DNA from: Ruminococcus sp.
Lineage (GTDB): Bacteria > Bacillota > Clostridia > Oscillospirales > Ruminococcaceae
Assembly (NCBI GenBank): GCA_017397925.1
Contig: JAFQHO010000046.1
Span: forward strand, 1 to 64,000
Direction: 5' to 3'
Length of the DNA stretch: 64,000 nt
The notes beneath the pieces were generated by a model that saw nothing but the letters and a program-made list of their open reading frames with translations, was not told where the DNA came from and made no database searches. The translations under genes were made by a program, and so were the position numbers. Positions 8,257-18,656 of this stretch are shown in pieces (position 1 is the first letter of the stretch; each line of letters opens with the position of its first letter).

Positions 8257-9294
8257 ATGAGAAATGTCAAAGCTATAAAAGTCGGGAACTGCGTTCTTGA
8301 TGGAAATCATATCTACATACAGTCGATGCTCAATGTTCGTTCTGATGATATAAAAGGAAGCGTTAAACAGGCCGTGGAGCTTGAAAAGGCTGGCTGTGAG
8401 ATAGTACGCGCAGCAATTCCTGATATGGAAGCTGTAAAACTTATCCCAGCAATAAAAGAAGCTGTAAATATTCCTCTTGTTGCTGATATTCATTTTGACT
8501 ACCGCCTTGCAATTGAAGCAGCAGCAGCAGGAGTTGATAAAATCCGTATTAATCCTGGCAATATTGGCGGTCTTGACAGAGTAAAGGCTGTTGTTGATGC
8601 TTGTCGAGCAAGAAATCTGCCTATTCGTATTGGAGTTAATTCCGGCTCACTTGAAAAAGAGCTTTTAGCGAAATATGGATCTCCCACACCCGAAGCCCTT
8701 GTGGAGAGTGCGCTTAATCACGCAGCATTACTGGAGCGTTTTGATTTTGATGATATTGTAATATCAATTAAATCCTCGGATGTCAACAGAATGCTTGCTT
8801 CATATCGTCTTGCGGCTGAAAAGTGTAATTATCCCTTGCATCTTGGAGTAACTGAAGCAGGCACAGAGCGAATGGGACTTATCAAATCTGCAATTGGTAT
8901 CGGTTCGCTTCTTTGTGACGGTATCGGTGAAACTATCCGCGTATCCCTCACAGATGAGCCTATCAAGGAAATTGCAGCAGCAAAGGATATTCTTAAATGC
9001 ATTGGAAAACGTAAAGGTGTTACAATAGTAAGCTGTCCTACTTGTGGCAGAACAAGAATTGACCTAATCGGAACAGCTAAAAAGGTCGAAGCTGCTCTTG
9101 CAGACTCCACTAAAGATATAACAGTTGCTGTAATGGGATGCGTTGTAAACGGCCCTGGTGAAGCACGCGAGGCTGATATCGGTATCGCAGGAGGCGACGG
9201 CTGTGCTGTAATATTCAAAAAAGACGGCACTCAGCGTAAAATCAAGGAGGAGGAAATTGTTTCCGAGCTTCTTGCGGAGGTTGAAAAACTTTAA
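8257..9294 (+). CDS. ispG: 4-hydroxy-3-methylbut-2-enyl-diphosphate synthase
   Basis: Iron-sulfur enzyme of the methylerythritol-phosphate pathway. 345 residues; TIM-barrel half with PLVADIHFDYRLA and DKIRINPGNIGG, and the C-terminal 4Fe-4S half with SCPTCGRT and VMGCVVNGPGEAREADIG, giving three cysteine ligands. The frame opens 11 codons earlier with TTG, but that part lies in the intergenic hairpin; the ATG at 8257 has an AAAAGGAG site. Its stop overlaps the polC ATG by one base (TAATG). Confidence 0.97.
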   Translation: MRNVKAIKVGNCVLDGNHIYIQSMLNVRSDDIKGSVKQAVELEKAGCEIVRAAIPDMEAVKLIPAIKEAVNIPLVADIHFDYRLAIEAAAAGVDKIRINPGNIGGLDRVKAVVDACRARNLPIRIGVNSGSLEKELLAKYGSPTPEALVESALNHAALLERFDFDDIVISIKSSDVNRMLASYRLAAEKCNYPLHLGVTEAGTERMGLIKSAIGIGSLLCDGIGETIRVSLTDEPIKEIAAAKDILKCIGKRKGVTIVSCPTCGRTRIDLIGTAKKVEAALADSTKDITVAVMGCVVNGPGEAREADIGIAGGDGCAVIFKKDGTQRKIKEEEIVSELLAEVEKL

Positions 9295-12200
9295 TGGATA
9301 TAAATTTATCTGATTTTTTAAAGGAATACTGTCCTGATATCCCTGATAGTGTGCGTTCAGGGCGGATTTACAAGCTGACTTATTCCGAGGATTTGAAAAA
9401 TTTCAATTTCTTTGCAGAATATGGCAGCATTGTTCCTTACAGTGATATATCTGCCTTTAATGCAGCTGTAACAAAGGCGCTGGAGCTTGAATCTGCAAGC
9501 CTTAATCCGCGATATCCTAAGGAATTATTTGAATTATCCTGTATGCCAGACCTTATAGAGCGGCTGAAACGTCAGGTATCTGTTGTAAATGGTTTTCTTA
9601 ACGATGCCGATATAGGTATAAAAGAAAATAATATAAATATATCTTTGAAGCACGGTGGTATAGATATCCTTACCAAATGCGGCTTTACACGTCATCTTAC
9701 ACAACTGATATACAATCAGTTCGGATTAAATATGACTGTAAATATTGACGGCACAGAGGCAGTAACTACAGATGAATATGATGAAATAATTGAAAAAGCC
9801 GCTGCCGAATTGCCTGACTACAGTGAACAACTGATACCGGAAAAGTCAGCGGAAGAAATACGTTCGGAGGCTGCTGCGGCAGCTGTTCCAAGCCAGTCAA
9901 TTGACAACAGCATTGCTGATCTTGTATTTGACCGTGAATCTGCTACTATAATTTATGGCAAGGCAATACGCGAAGCACCACAGGGAATATCACAGGCTGT
10001 ACAAAGTCTTGGTACAAAGGTTGTGGTGGTAGGTGATGTATTTGCCAATGAAATTAAGGAACTACGTAACGGAAAAAATGTTGTAACCTTTAGTATCACT
10101 GATTACAGCGGTTCTCTCCTTATCAAATGCTTTATCAAGGCTGAGGATAAAGAGGAACTTAAGGCATTAAGCGGCATAAAATCCGGGGCAACTCTCCTTG
10201 TATCGGGAAAAATTGATTATGATGAATACGCAAGAGATATATGTATTCTTGCTAATTCTATTATCAAAGTAAAAAGAGTACCCAAAACTGATAACTATCC
10301 TGAAAAACGTGTAGAACTTCATTGCCATAGCAATATGTCAGCGATGGATGCTGTAACCGATCCTGTAAAGCTTATTTCGAGGGCTGCTGAATGGGGACAT
10401 CAGGCTATGGCAATTACAGATCACGGATGCGTACAGGCATTCCCTGACTGTATGTACAATATGCCTAAAAATTTTAAGGTCATTTATGGTATGGAGGCAT
10501 ATGTTGTAAATGATATTGACAGGCAGCTTATACTTAAAAATCCAGATAATCGTGATTTTAACGATGAAATTATCATATTTGACGTAGAAACAACAGGTTT
10601 GAGTTTTACAAAGGACAGGCTGACAAGCATTGCAGCTGTAAAAGTTAAAAATTTACAGAATGTGGATACATTTGAAACATATGTCAATCCAGGTATGCAC
10701 ATTCCTGAAAAAATAACAGAACTAACAGGAATATCCGATGAAACCGTGGCAAATGCACCCTCTGAGGATGAAGCACTCCGCAAATTTATGGAATTCTGCG
10801 GAAATACGCCTGTACTGGTCGCACATAACGCAAACTTTGATATTACAATGATAAACGAAGTCTGCAAGCGTCATAACATAGATTTCAAATATAACTGGCT
10901 TGATACTCTGATTTTGTCACAGGCTATGCTTCCCGAAATGAGCCGACACAGGCTCAATAACGTAGCAAAGGCGTTAAAATTAGGAAGTTTTGAACATCAC
11001 CGCGCTGACGAGGATGCACTAATTCTCTCTAAGATTTATATTGAGTTTATAAATCGCCTTAAATCCCAGAGAGGCTTTACAAATATTAGTCAGCTTAACG
11101 CATTAGTTGATGAAATCGATGTAAAAAAGCTGAAATCATATCATCAGATAATTCTTGTGCGTAATCAGGCAGGATTAAAAAATCTTTACCGCCTTGTATC
11201 AATAAGTAACCTCGATTATTTCTATAAAAAACCACTTATTCCGAAATCCGTCCTTATGGAACATCGTGAGGGACTTATTTTCGGAAGCGCTTGTGAAGCA
11301 GGCGAACTGTTTCAGGCTATGCTTGACAAAGCACCAAAAGAGAAAATTGAGGAACTTGCAAAATTCTACGATTATCTTGAAATACAACCCTTGTGCAATA
11401 ACGAGTTTATGGTACGTGAGGGAGTTGCTGCCAATGAGGAGGAACTTCGTGATTTCAACCGTTACATAATCGAACTTGGCGAGAAGCTGAATATTCCAGT
11501 ATGCGCTACATGTGATGTTCATTTTATCGACCCGAAAGACGCAATATATCGTAAAATAATTCTTGCAAGTATGGGCTTTAAAGATGCTGAAAATCAGGCA
11601 ATGCTTTATTTCCGCACAACAGAGGAAATGATGAAAGAGTTTGCATATCTTGGCGAGGATAAGGCGAAAGAGGTCGTAATCACAAATACAAATGCCATTG
11701 CTGATATGGTTGAAGTTGTCCGCCCGATTCCAAAGGGAACTTTCACCCCCACAATAGATGGCGCGGAGGACGATCTTGTACGTATAACCCATGACAAGGC
11801 TTATGAAATATACGGCAATCCGCTGCCTGAGCTTGTAGAAAAACGCCTTGACAGAGAGCTTTCATCTATCATAAAACACGGTTTCTCGGTGCTTTATATC
11901 ATTGCACAGAAACTTGTATGGAACTCTGTAGAAAACGGTTATCTTGTAGGCTCACGAGGTTCTGTAGGCTCATCATTTGTAGCCTCAATGGCTGGAATTT
12001 CAGAAGTTAACCCCTTGCCGCCTCATTATATATGCCCGAACCCCGAATGTAAATTCAGCGAATTCATACTTGACGGTAAATGTGGCTCAGGATTCGACTT
12101 GCCACCGAAAAACTGTCCCAAATGCGGAACTGATATGCTTCGCGAGGGACACGATATCCCATTCGAAACATTCCTCGGTTTTGACGGCGATAAGGCCCCT

Positions 12201-13628
12201 GATATTGACCTTAACTTTTCGGGAGAATATCAGTTCTATGCTCATAGATATACGGAAAAGCTTTTCGGTAAATCCAACGTGTTCAAGGCGGGAACAATTT
12301 CAGCTGTTGCAGATAAAACGGCATTCGGCTATGTTAAAAAATACTGCGAAGAAAACGGCATAAACCTCAATAACTCGGAGCTTACCCGACTTTCTATAGG
12401 TTGTACAGGCATAAAACGTACAACGGGACAGCATCCCGGAGGAATGGTCGTTGTTCCATCCGATTACGAGGTGTATGACTTTACACCTGTTCAGCACCCC
12501 GCTGATTCTGCTGATTCCGAGGTTATTACAACTCACTTTGACTTTAACTCTCTCCACGATACAATTCTGAAACTTGACGAACTTGGTCACGTTGTACCGA
12601 CTTTATACAAACATTTAGAGGATTTAACAGGACTTGAAATAAAGAATATTCCTGCATATGATGAAAAAGTAATTCAGATGTGTACAGATTGCTCTGTACT
12701 TGGAGTTACGGAGGAGGAAATATACTGCAAAACAGGAAGCCTTGGCATACCTGAAATGGGTACAAACTTCACTATCGGTATGCTCCTTGACGCTAAACCG
12801 TCGAGATTCAGCGACTTTTTACAGATTTCCGGACTTTCTCACGGTACAGACGTTTGGCTTGGAAATGCAAAAGATTTGATTGAAGACGGCACTTGTACAA
12901 TTTCTGAGGTTATCGGTACCCGTGACAGTATTATGACATATCTGCTTTATAAAGATGTTGAACCTAAAATGGCGTTCCAGATTATGGAGTGGACCCGTAA
13001 GGGTAAGGCTTCAAAGCAGTTTACTCCGGAGATTATCGAAATGCTGAAAAGTCATAATGTCCCCGAATGGTATATCGAAAGTTGTCTGAAAATCAAGTAT
13101 ATGTTCCCTAAGGCTCACGCTGCGGCATATGTTATCGCTGCAATGAAGCTTGGATGGTTCAAGCTTTATAAGCCTTTGGAATATTACTCCACTTATTTCT
13201 CCGTCCGTGGAGAAGATTTTGATGCAGAGCTTGCAATAAAGGGAAAAGAAGCTGTTCGTGAAAAGATTGTTCAGCTGAAAGAACTTGGAAATGACCGTTC
13301 CAAAAAGGAAAGCGATCTTTATGATATACTTCTCATTACCAATGAAATGATGTCAAGAGGATATGAGTTTCTGCCTATAAATCTTTTTAAATCCCATGCA
13401 GTTGATTATCTTATAGAAGACGGCAAACTTCGTATACCTTTTGCTGCAATGTCCGGAGTTGGTGAAAATGCCGCAAAGGGACTTTATGAAGCTGCACAAG
13501 CAGGAGGATTTATCTCTATTGAAGAGTTCCAGCAGATGAGCGGTGTGTCAAAGACTACAATAGATATGCTCAAAAGCATAGGAGCTTTTGGTGAATTACC
13601 CGAATCTACACAAATGAGTTTCTTTTAA
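9294..13628 (+). CDS. polC: DNA polymerase III alpha subunit, PolC type
   Basis: The replicative polymerase of low-G+C Gram-positives with its own proofreading exonuclease. 1444 residues. Order: N-terminal and OB-fold region (OB around 240-320, KVVVVGDVFANEIKEL), PHP domain split around the exonuclease (VELHCHSNMSAMDAV near residue 342), DEDD exonuclease (FDVETTGLSF, about 427-595), PHP remainder, a four-cysteine zinc motif (CPNPECKFSEF ... CPKCGTDM) near 906-943, and the palm (KAPDIDLNFSGEYQ) followed by TGQHPGGMVVVP. Full length for the family. Translation is coupled to ispG by a one-base overlap. Confidence 0.97.
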   Translation: MDINLSDFLKEYCPDIPDSVRSGRIYKLTYSEDLKNFNFFAEYGSIVPYSDISAFNAAVTKALELESASLNPRYPKELFELSCMPDLIERLKRQVSVVNGFLNDADIGIKENNINISLKHGGIDILTKCGFTRHLTQLIYNQFGLNMTVNIDGTEAVTTDEYDEIIEKAAAELPDYSEQLIPEKSAEEIRSEAAAAAVPSQSIDNSIADLVFDRESATIIYGKAIREAPQGISQAVQSLGTKVVVVGDVFANEIKELRNGKNVVTFSITDYSGSLLIKCFIKAEDKEELKALSGIKSGATLLVSGKIDYDEYARDICILANSIIKVKRVPKTDNYPEKRVELHCHSNMSAMDAVTDPVKLISRAAEWGHQAMAITDHGCVQAFPDCMYNMPKNFKVIYGMEAYVVNDIDRQLILKNPDNRDFNDEIIIFDVETTGLSFTKDRLTSIAAVKVKNLQNVDTFETYVNPGMHIPEKITELTGISDETVANAPSEDEALRKFMEFCGNTPVLVAHNANFDITMINEVCKRHNIDFKYNWLDTLILSQAMLPEMSRHRLNNVAKALKLGSFEHHRADEDALILSKIYIEFINRLKSQRGFTNISQLNALVDEIDVKKLKSYHQIILVRNQAGLKNLYRLVSISNLDYFYKKPLIPKSVLMEHREGLIFGSACEAGELFQAMLDKAPKEKIEELAKFYDYLEIQPLCNNEFMVREGVAANEEELRDFNRYIIELGEKLNIPVCATCDVHFIDPKDAIYRKIILASMGFKDAENQAMLYFRTTEEMMKEFAYLGEDKAKEVVITNTNAIADMVEVVRPIPKGTFTPTIDGAEDDLVRITHDKAYEIYGNPLPELVEKRLDRELSSIIKHGFSVLYIIAQKLVWNSVENGYLVGSRGSVGSSFVASMAGISEVNPLPPHYICPNPECKFSEFILDGKCGSGFDLPPKNCPKCGTDMLREGHDIPFETFLGFDGDKAPDIDLNFSGEYQFYAHRYTEKLFGKSNVFKAGTISAVADKTAFGYVKKYCEENGINLNNSELTRLSIGCTGIKRTTGQHPGGMVVVPSDYEVYDFTPVQHPADSADSEVITTHFDFNSLHDTILKLDELGHVVPTLYKHLEDLTGLEIKNIPAYDEKVIQMCTDCSVLGVTEEEIYCKTGSLGIPEMGTNFTIGMLLDAKPSRFSDFLQISGLSHGTDVWLGNAKDLIEDGTCTISEVIGTRDSIMTYLLYKDVEPKMAFQIMEWTRKGKASKQFTPEIIEMLKSHNVPEWYIESCLKIKYMFPKAHAAAYVIAAMKLGWFKLYKPLEYYSTYFSVRGEDFDAELAIKGKEAVREKIVQLKELGNDRSKKESDLYDILLITNEMMSRGYEFLPINLFKSHAVDYLIEDGKLRIPFAAMSGVGENAAKGLYEAAQAGGFISIEEFQQMSGVSKTTIDMLKSIGAFGELPESTQMSFF

Positions 13629-13629
13629 C

Positions 13630-13658
13630 TTGACTTTATTATAATATTATGGTATCAT
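13630..13658 (+). promoter_or_regulatory. promoter of the histidine operon
   Basis: TTGACT, 17-bp spacer, TATCAT, immediately after the polC stop. The predicted leader is only about 45 bases, too short for a T-box or a his leader peptide, so regulation is probably by a repressor or by the pathway enzymes. Confidence 0.65.
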
Positions 13659-13710
13659 ATTATCATAGTAACACGCTAAAGCAAACAAACTGATATAGAA
13701 GGAGTTTTTT

Positions 13711-14901
13711 ATGAAAAACTATGATCTTATAACACCAGAAGGCACAAAAGATTTGCTTTTTGGTGAAAGTGTTGTCAGAAGAACAATTGAAGATACACTG
13801 TTAAAGCTCTTCAAGAGCAGGGGATACAGCGAAATCATCACACCAGGACTTGAATTTTTCGATGTATTTAATATGAAATCCCGCTATTTCCCTCAGGAAA
13901 ACCTTTACAAAATGACTGACAGCAAAGGCAGACTTATTGTAATGCGCCCTGACTCAACAATGCCTATTGCAAGAGTTGTTGCAACAAGACTTCGTGACGC
14001 AGATTTACCTTTAAAGCTTTGTTACAATCAGACTGTATACCGCAATGAATCTCTGTTAAAGGGAAGAAGCGACGAAACTGTACAGGCAGGCATCGAGCTT
14101 ATAGGTTCTGAAATGAAAATGGCTGACCTTGAAGTAATCTCCGCTGCTGTTGACGCTCTCAATGCTTTCGGACTCGAATTTTCTCTGGAACTTGGACATA
14201 TCGGTGTATTCAAGTGCCTTGTTGATCGTCTTGACGCTGATGAAAAAGATAAAAATCATATCCGCAAGCTTATTCAGAACAAGAATTTCCCTGCCCTTAA
14301 TGATTTCCTCGATACATTTGGTAACAACAGCGTAACTGCTGCATTGAAGAAGCTCCCTGCACTTTTTGGCGGTGAGGAAGTATTTGAAAAAGCTGAAGAA
14401 CTTATTCCAGACGAGAATGTTAAACGTATACTTGACGAGCTTCGTGAGATTTACTGCGATATTGCAGATATCTGCGGAAACGAGGGAAATATTACTGTTG
14501 ATCTTGGACTTGTAAATAAAACTGACTATTATACAGGACTTATCATCAAGGGATACCTCAAGGGACACGGTGATGAAGTTATTTCAGGCGGCCGTTATGA
14601 TAAACTCATCTCTGATTTTGGCTATGATATTCCTGCAGTTGGTTTTGCAGTTGATGTAAACGCTATTTCAAAGGTTATCGAAAGAAACGGAATACTTCCC
14701 TCTGAACCTTCCCCGGATGTTATCGTATATGCAGAAGAAGGCTGTGAGGCTGCTGCCATAAAACAGGCGAGAGAACTTCGTGAACAGGGATTTATCGTTG
14801 AAAATGCTCTTTTTGGCGACATAGAATCCGTACGTGAATATGCTAAGGAAAAGAAAATCAGTAAGGTTGTTGTGGTTGACTGCGACAGCGTGGAGGACTA
14901 A
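13711..14901 (+). CDS. hisZ: ATP phosphoribosyltransferase regulatory subunit
   Basis: HisRS-like protein without aminoacylation function that activates the short form of HisG and confers histidine feedback. 396 residues; class II synthetase-like motif 2 (LCYNQTVYRNESLLKGRSDETVQAGIEL region, about 111-136) and EVISGGRYDKLISDFG near 290. It starts the operon with hisG two bases downstream. Its presence explains the 209-residue HisG lacking a regulatory domain. A true histidyl-tRNA synthetase is less likely because of the neighbourhood and the altered C-terminal part. Confidence 0.93.
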   Translation: MKNYDLITPEGTKDLLFGESVVRRTIEDTLLKLFKSRGYSEIITPGLEFFDVFNMKSRYFPQENLYKMTDSKGRLIVMRPDSTMPIARVVATRLRDADLPLKLCYNQTVYRNESLLKGRSDETVQAGIELIGSEMKMADLEVISAAVDALNAFGLEFSLELGHIGVFKCLVDRLDADEKDKNHIRKLIQNKNFPALNDFLDTFGNNSVTAALKKLPALFGGEEVFEKAEELIPDENVKRILDELREIYCDIADICGNEGNITVDLGLVNKTDYYTGLIIKGYLKGHGDEVISGGRYDKLISDFGYDIPAVGFAVDVNAISKVIERNGILPSEPSPDVIVYAEEGCEAAAIKQARELREQGFIVENALFGDIESVREYAKEKKISKVVVVDCDSVED

Positions 14902-14903
14902 AT

Positions 14904-15533
14904 ATGAGTAAACCAATTAGAATAGCACTTACAAAAGGCAGACTTGAAAAGGATACAGTAGGACTTCTTGAAAAGCTGGGATTTGACTGCACAGCAGTAC
15001 GTGAAAAGGGGAGGAAGCTGATTCTTCCTGTTCCGGACGCAAATCTTGAAGTTGTACTTGCAAAGGCTAATGATGTTATTACATACGTAGAGCATGGCGT
15101 ATGCGATATGGGTGTAGTTGGCAAGGATACAATTATGGAGATGAAAGGCAAGTTCTTTGAACTTGTTGACCTTGGCTTCGGCAGATGTAAATTTGCCCTT
15201 GCAACTAAAAAAGGATTTGATTTTTACAGCGGCTACGGTGTAAAGACAATTGCTACAAAGTATCCCAATGTGGCAAGAAGTTTCTTTGAGAAAAAGGGAA
15301 TGGACACAGATATTATCAAGATTGAGGGTTCAGTGGAACTTGCTCCTATTCTCAATCTTGCCGATGGTATCGTTGATATAGTGGAAACAGGCACAACTTT
15401 AAAGGAAAACGGACTTGAAGTAATCGAAGATGTTGCACCTATTTCCGCAAGACTTATTGTAAATACAGTTAGTCTGAAAATGCGTCAGGCTGAAATTGAA
15501 AGACTTATCACACTTATTGAGGAGAATTTATAA
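14904..15533 (+). CDS. hisG: ATP phosphoribosyltransferase catalytic subunit, short form
   Basis: First step of histidine synthesis: ATP plus PRPP to phosphoribosyl-ATP. 209 residues, the short HisG type that needs HisZ. Motifs: IRIALTKGRLEKDTVGLLEK at the N-terminus, DMGVVGKDTI, and the PRPP-binding DGIVDIVETGTTLKENGL near residue 160. Stop codon directly abuts the hisD ATG. Confidence 0.97.
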   Translation: MSKPIRIALTKGRLEKDTVGLLEKLGFDCTAVREKGRKLILPVPDANLEVVLAKANDVITYVEHGVCDMGVVGKDTIMEMKGKFFELVDLGFGRCKFALATKKGFDFYSGYGVKTIATKYPNVARSFFEKKGMDTDIIKIEGSVELAPILNLADGIVDIVETGTTLKENGLEVIEDVAPISARLIVNTVSLKMRQAEIERLITLIEENL

Positions 15534-16817
15534 ATGAAGAAGATTTACGCAAACGGCACAGATGAAAAGGCATTTCTTGCAGAACTTAACAAGCGTGCAG
15601 GCGAAACAAATAAAAAGGTAACTGAAACAGTTTCCGCAATTATTGATGATGTCCGTGAAAACGGCGATACAGCTGTAAAGAATTATACTCTTAAATTTGA
15701 CGGAAATCTTCCCCAGTATTATGAAGTTCCCCGAGAGGTTATAAATGACGCTCTCACAGAAGCTGACCCCGAATTTGTAACAGCACTTCTCAATGCACAG
15801 GAAAATATTGCTGATTTCCACAATCGCCAGAAAGAACAGGGATTTATTAATCCTAAGGAAAACGGTGTAATTCTCGGTCAAAGAGTCCGCGGACTGTCTC
15901 GTGTAGGACTTTATGTTCCCGGCGGCACAGCTGCATATCCCTCCAGCGTTCTTATGAATGCAATTCCCGCCAAAATTGCAGGAGTACAGGAAATCGTAAT
16001 GGTTACACCTCCCTTAAAGGACGGTACACCTAACAAGGATATACTTGTAGCTGCTGCTATCTGCGGAGTTGACAGAGTATTTATGTCAGGCGGCGCACAG
16101 GCAATTGCCGCCCTTGCATACGGAACAGAGGAAATTCCAAAGTGCGATAAAATCGTAGGCCCCGGAAATATCTACGTAGCAACTGCAAAGAAGCTTCTTT
16201 ACGGTGTTGTTGATATTGATATGATTGCAGGACCAAGTGAAATTCTTGTAATTGCCGATGAAACAGCTGACCCTAAATTTGCAGCGGCTGACCTTATGTC
16301 ACAGGCAGAACACGATGTTCTTGCATCTTCAATTATGGTAACAACAAGCGAAAAGCTTGCAGATGAAACAATTGCAGAAATCAACCGTCAGAAAGAATAT
16401 CTTTCACGTAAGGAAATTATCGAGAAATCCCTTGAAGATTACGGTGCAATTATCATTGCTGACAGCCGTGAAAAGTGCGTAGAACTGGCAAATGAAATTG
16501 CTCCTGAGCACCTTGAAGTGCTTATGGAAAATCCAATGGAACTTTTAGGAAGCCTTGACAATGCAGGTTCTATCTTCCTTGGAAATTATGCGTCAGAGCC
16601 TCTTGGTGATTATTATGCAGGCCCTAATCACGTACTGCCCACAAGCGGAACAGCTCGTTTCTTCTCACCTCTCGGAGTTGCAAGCTTTACAAAGCGTATC
16701 AGCTACACATACTACACAAGAGAGGCACTTGCAGAGGCACACGATGATATTGTACTTATTGCAGAAAAAGAAGGACTTACTGCTCACGCAAACGCTATTA
16801 AGGTAAGATTTGAATGA
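15534..16817 (+). CDS. hisD: histidinol dehydrogenase
   Basis: Zinc enzyme oxidising histidinol to histidine in two NAD-dependent steps. 427 residues, normal length; GLYVPGGTAAYPSSVLMNA, the signature GPGNIYVATAKKLL, MIAGPSEILVIAD, SQAEHD and the NHVLPTSGTARF segment near the C-terminus carry the known zinc and catalytic residues. The stop overlaps the start of the next gene by four bases (ATGA). Confidence 0.97.
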   Translation: MKKIYANGTDEKAFLAELNKRAGETNKKVTETVSAIIDDVRENGDTAVKNYTLKFDGNLPQYYEVPREVINDALTEADPEFVTALLNAQENIADFHNRQKEQGFINPKENGVILGQRVRGLSRVGLYVPGGTAAYPSSVLMNAIPAKIAGVQEIVMVTPPLKDGTPNKDILVAAAICGVDRVFMSGGAQAIAALAYGTEEIPKCDKIVGPGNIYVATAKKLLYGVVDIDMIAGPSEILVIADETADPKFAAADLMSQAEHDVLASSIMVTTSEKLADETIAEINRQKEYLSRKEIIEKSLEDYGAIIIADSREKCVELANEIAPEHLEVLMENPMELLGSLDNAGSIFLGNYASEPLGDYYAGPNHVLPTSGTARFFSPLGVASFTKRISYTYYTREALAEAHDDIVLIAEKEGLTAHANAIKVRFE

Positions 16818-17578
16818 GTCAAAATATAATGACAACGGATATAAAGCAGATTAAGTTTGAAAAGTTCAACAAAGCTTTTACCATAATTAATGTTGTGATT
16901 GCTGGTTTATTTACCTTGCTGTTTCTTGTGCTGTTTATACTGGTGGAAAGCGGACTTGTTCGGCTTGTAATAAGCGGAATATGGTTTGCTTTTAATCTGA
17001 TAATGGTGCTGAAATGTGCAGAAAAAATCCATGTTGCTGTCAATATTATTTTAACAGTAATATTTGTGACGATATTATTCTTTCAGAGCATTTTTTTCTT
17101 GGGTTTTAGTTCAGATACACCGTGGAAATATAATTTCCAGAAATCATATATTATTTTTCGCAATAACTATGAATTCAGAGTTGCTCCCGAAAAATTGCCT
17201 GATGATATAAGTGATTATTCCATGGAGTATCTACCCTCAATAATGCAGGGAACAGGTCATTCAAGTGTACGTTTCAAGGCTTCACAAGATGTAATAAAAG
17301 CTTATGAGGAAGAATATTCAGCAAAGGCTATATATACATATCCTCTCAGCGTGTTTGATGAGGGACACATTACTGTGGAAAAAGTCAGTCCTAAAGCAGC
17401 TATAGGAATGACAGATGATAAATCCCTTTTTATTTACAGGGATACTGATTTCTGGGCTGAAAGTACATCAGCAACAGTTTATGTAACTTCAGCAACACAT
17501 AATTGGAATCATCCACACAGCACAGCTGTAATAATATACAGCGAAAAAAATATGATAGAATTTGCTCAGTTAGGATAA
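16814..17578 (+). CDS. uncharacterised membrane protein inside the his operon
   Basis: 254 residues, not recognised. The N-terminal 110 residues contain three hydrophobic segments (about 22-46, 48-68 and 74-97); the rest is a soluble domain with mixed charged residues, a run near 205-225 (STSATVYVTSATHNW) and no known catalytic motif. Four-base overlap with hisD and 16 bases before hisC show that it is translated as part of the operon. Nothing links it to histidine chemistry. It is of the type often seen as a hitchhiking small membrane protein in Ruminococcus operons, but I cannot assign a family. Confidence 0.8.
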   Translation: MSQNIMTTDIKQIKFEKFNKAFTIINVVIAGLFTLLFLVLFILVESGLVRLVISGIWFAFNLIMVLKCAEKIHVAVNIILTVIFVTILFFQSIFFLGFSSDTPWKYNFQKSYIIFRNNYEFRVAPEKLPDDISDYSMEYLPSIMQGTGHSSVRFKASQDVIKAYEEEYSAKAIYTYPLSVFDEGHITVEKVSPKAAIGMTDDKSLFIYRDTDFWAESTSATVYVTSATHNWNHPHSTAVIIYSEKNMIEFAQLG

Positions 17579-17594
17579 TTTGGAGTGATATATT

Positions 17595-18656
17595 ATGAGT
17601 AACAATTGGGAGAGCTACGTCCGCAAGGTTGTGCCATATACCCCGGGCGAACAGCCACAGGTAACAGACGTTGTAAAGCTCAACACAAACGAAAATCCAT
17701 ACCCTCCGTCACCCTCTGTAAGGGCGATACTGGAGGATTTTGAATACGGCAAAATGCGTCTTTATCCCGACCCCGATTCATCGGTATTGGTTGACGCAAT
17801 TGCAAAGAGATACAATGTAAAGTCCTCACAGGTATTCGCAGGAGTAGGCTCTGACGATGTTTTAGCCATTGCCTTTATGACATTTTTCGGCTCTGAAAAG
17901 CCTGTGATTTTCCCAAATATAACATATTCTTTTTATGATGTATGGGCTGATGTTTACCGTATCCCTTACAAGCAGATTCCTCTCAACAGCGATTTTACAA
18001 TTAACAGAGAGGATTACATCACAGAAAACGGCGGTATAGTTATCGCCAATCCCAACGCTCCCACAGGAGTTATGGAAACAATTGAAAACATTGAATATAT
18101 CGTGAAAAACAATCCCGATAGTGTAGTTATCATTGACGAAGCTTATGTGGATTTCGGCGGTGAAAGCTGTCTGCCCCTTGTGGAGAAATACGAAAATCTT
18201 CTTGTGGTGCAGACTTATTCAAAATCACGGTCAATGGCTGGTATGCGTATCGGTTTTGCAATCGGCAGCGAAAAGCTTATAAAGTATATGAACGATGTGA
18301 AATTTTCTATAAATTCATATACAATGAATCCCATTACACAGCTTTGCGGTGCGGCATCAATGGCTGACGAGGAGTATTTCCGTGAAACCGTTGACAGAAT
18401 TATTGCCACAAGAGAGCGTTCAAAGGCTCGCCTTGCAGATTTGGGATTTGTATTCCCCGATTCAAAGACAAACTTTATTTTTGCAAGTCCTCAGAAAGTA
18501 TCCGCACAGGTTATATTTGAGGAACTGAAAAAACGCAATATTTTTGTCCGTTACTGGAATAAGCCCATAATTTGTGATTATCTCCGCATATCCATAGGCA
18601 CAGATGAGGAAATGGACAGATTATTCAATGCATTGGAGGAAATCATAAATGGATAA
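17595..18656 (+). CDS. hisC: histidinol-phosphate aminotransferase
   Basis: PLP-dependent class I/II aminotransferase converting imidazole-acetol phosphate to histidinol phosphate. 353 residues; KLNTNENPYPPSP at the N-terminus, NPNAPTG, IIDEAYVDFGGES and the PLP-lysine motif TYSKSRSMAGMRIGF near residue 205. GGAG ribosome-binding site; the last eight bases overlap hisB. Confidence 0.96.
   Translation: MSNNWESYVRKVVPYTPGEQPQVTDVVKLNTNENPYPPSPSVRAILEDFEYGKMRLYPDPDSSVLVDAIAKRYNVKSSQVFAGVGSDDVLAIAFMTFFGSEKPVIFPNITYSFYDVWADVYRIPYKQIPLNSDFTINREDYITENGGIVIANPNAPTGVMETIENIEYIVKNNPDSVVIIDEAYVDFGGESCLPLVEKYENLLVVQTYSKSRSMAGMRIGFAIGSEKLIKYMNDVKFSINSYTMNPITQLCGAASMADEEYFRETVDRIIATRERSKARLADLGFVFPDSKTNFIFASPQKVSAQVIFEELKKRNIFVRYWNKPIICDYLRISIGTDEEMDRLFNALEEIING

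Noticed and set aside
8829..9230. Open frame of 133 codons antisense to ispG
   Set aside because: Pro/Ser/Ala-rich shadow of a highly conserved gene; no start signals.
13629..13710. T-box or leader-peptide attenuator before the his operon
   Set aside because: The leader is only about 45 bases and has no T-box sequence, histidine codon run or terminator hairpin.
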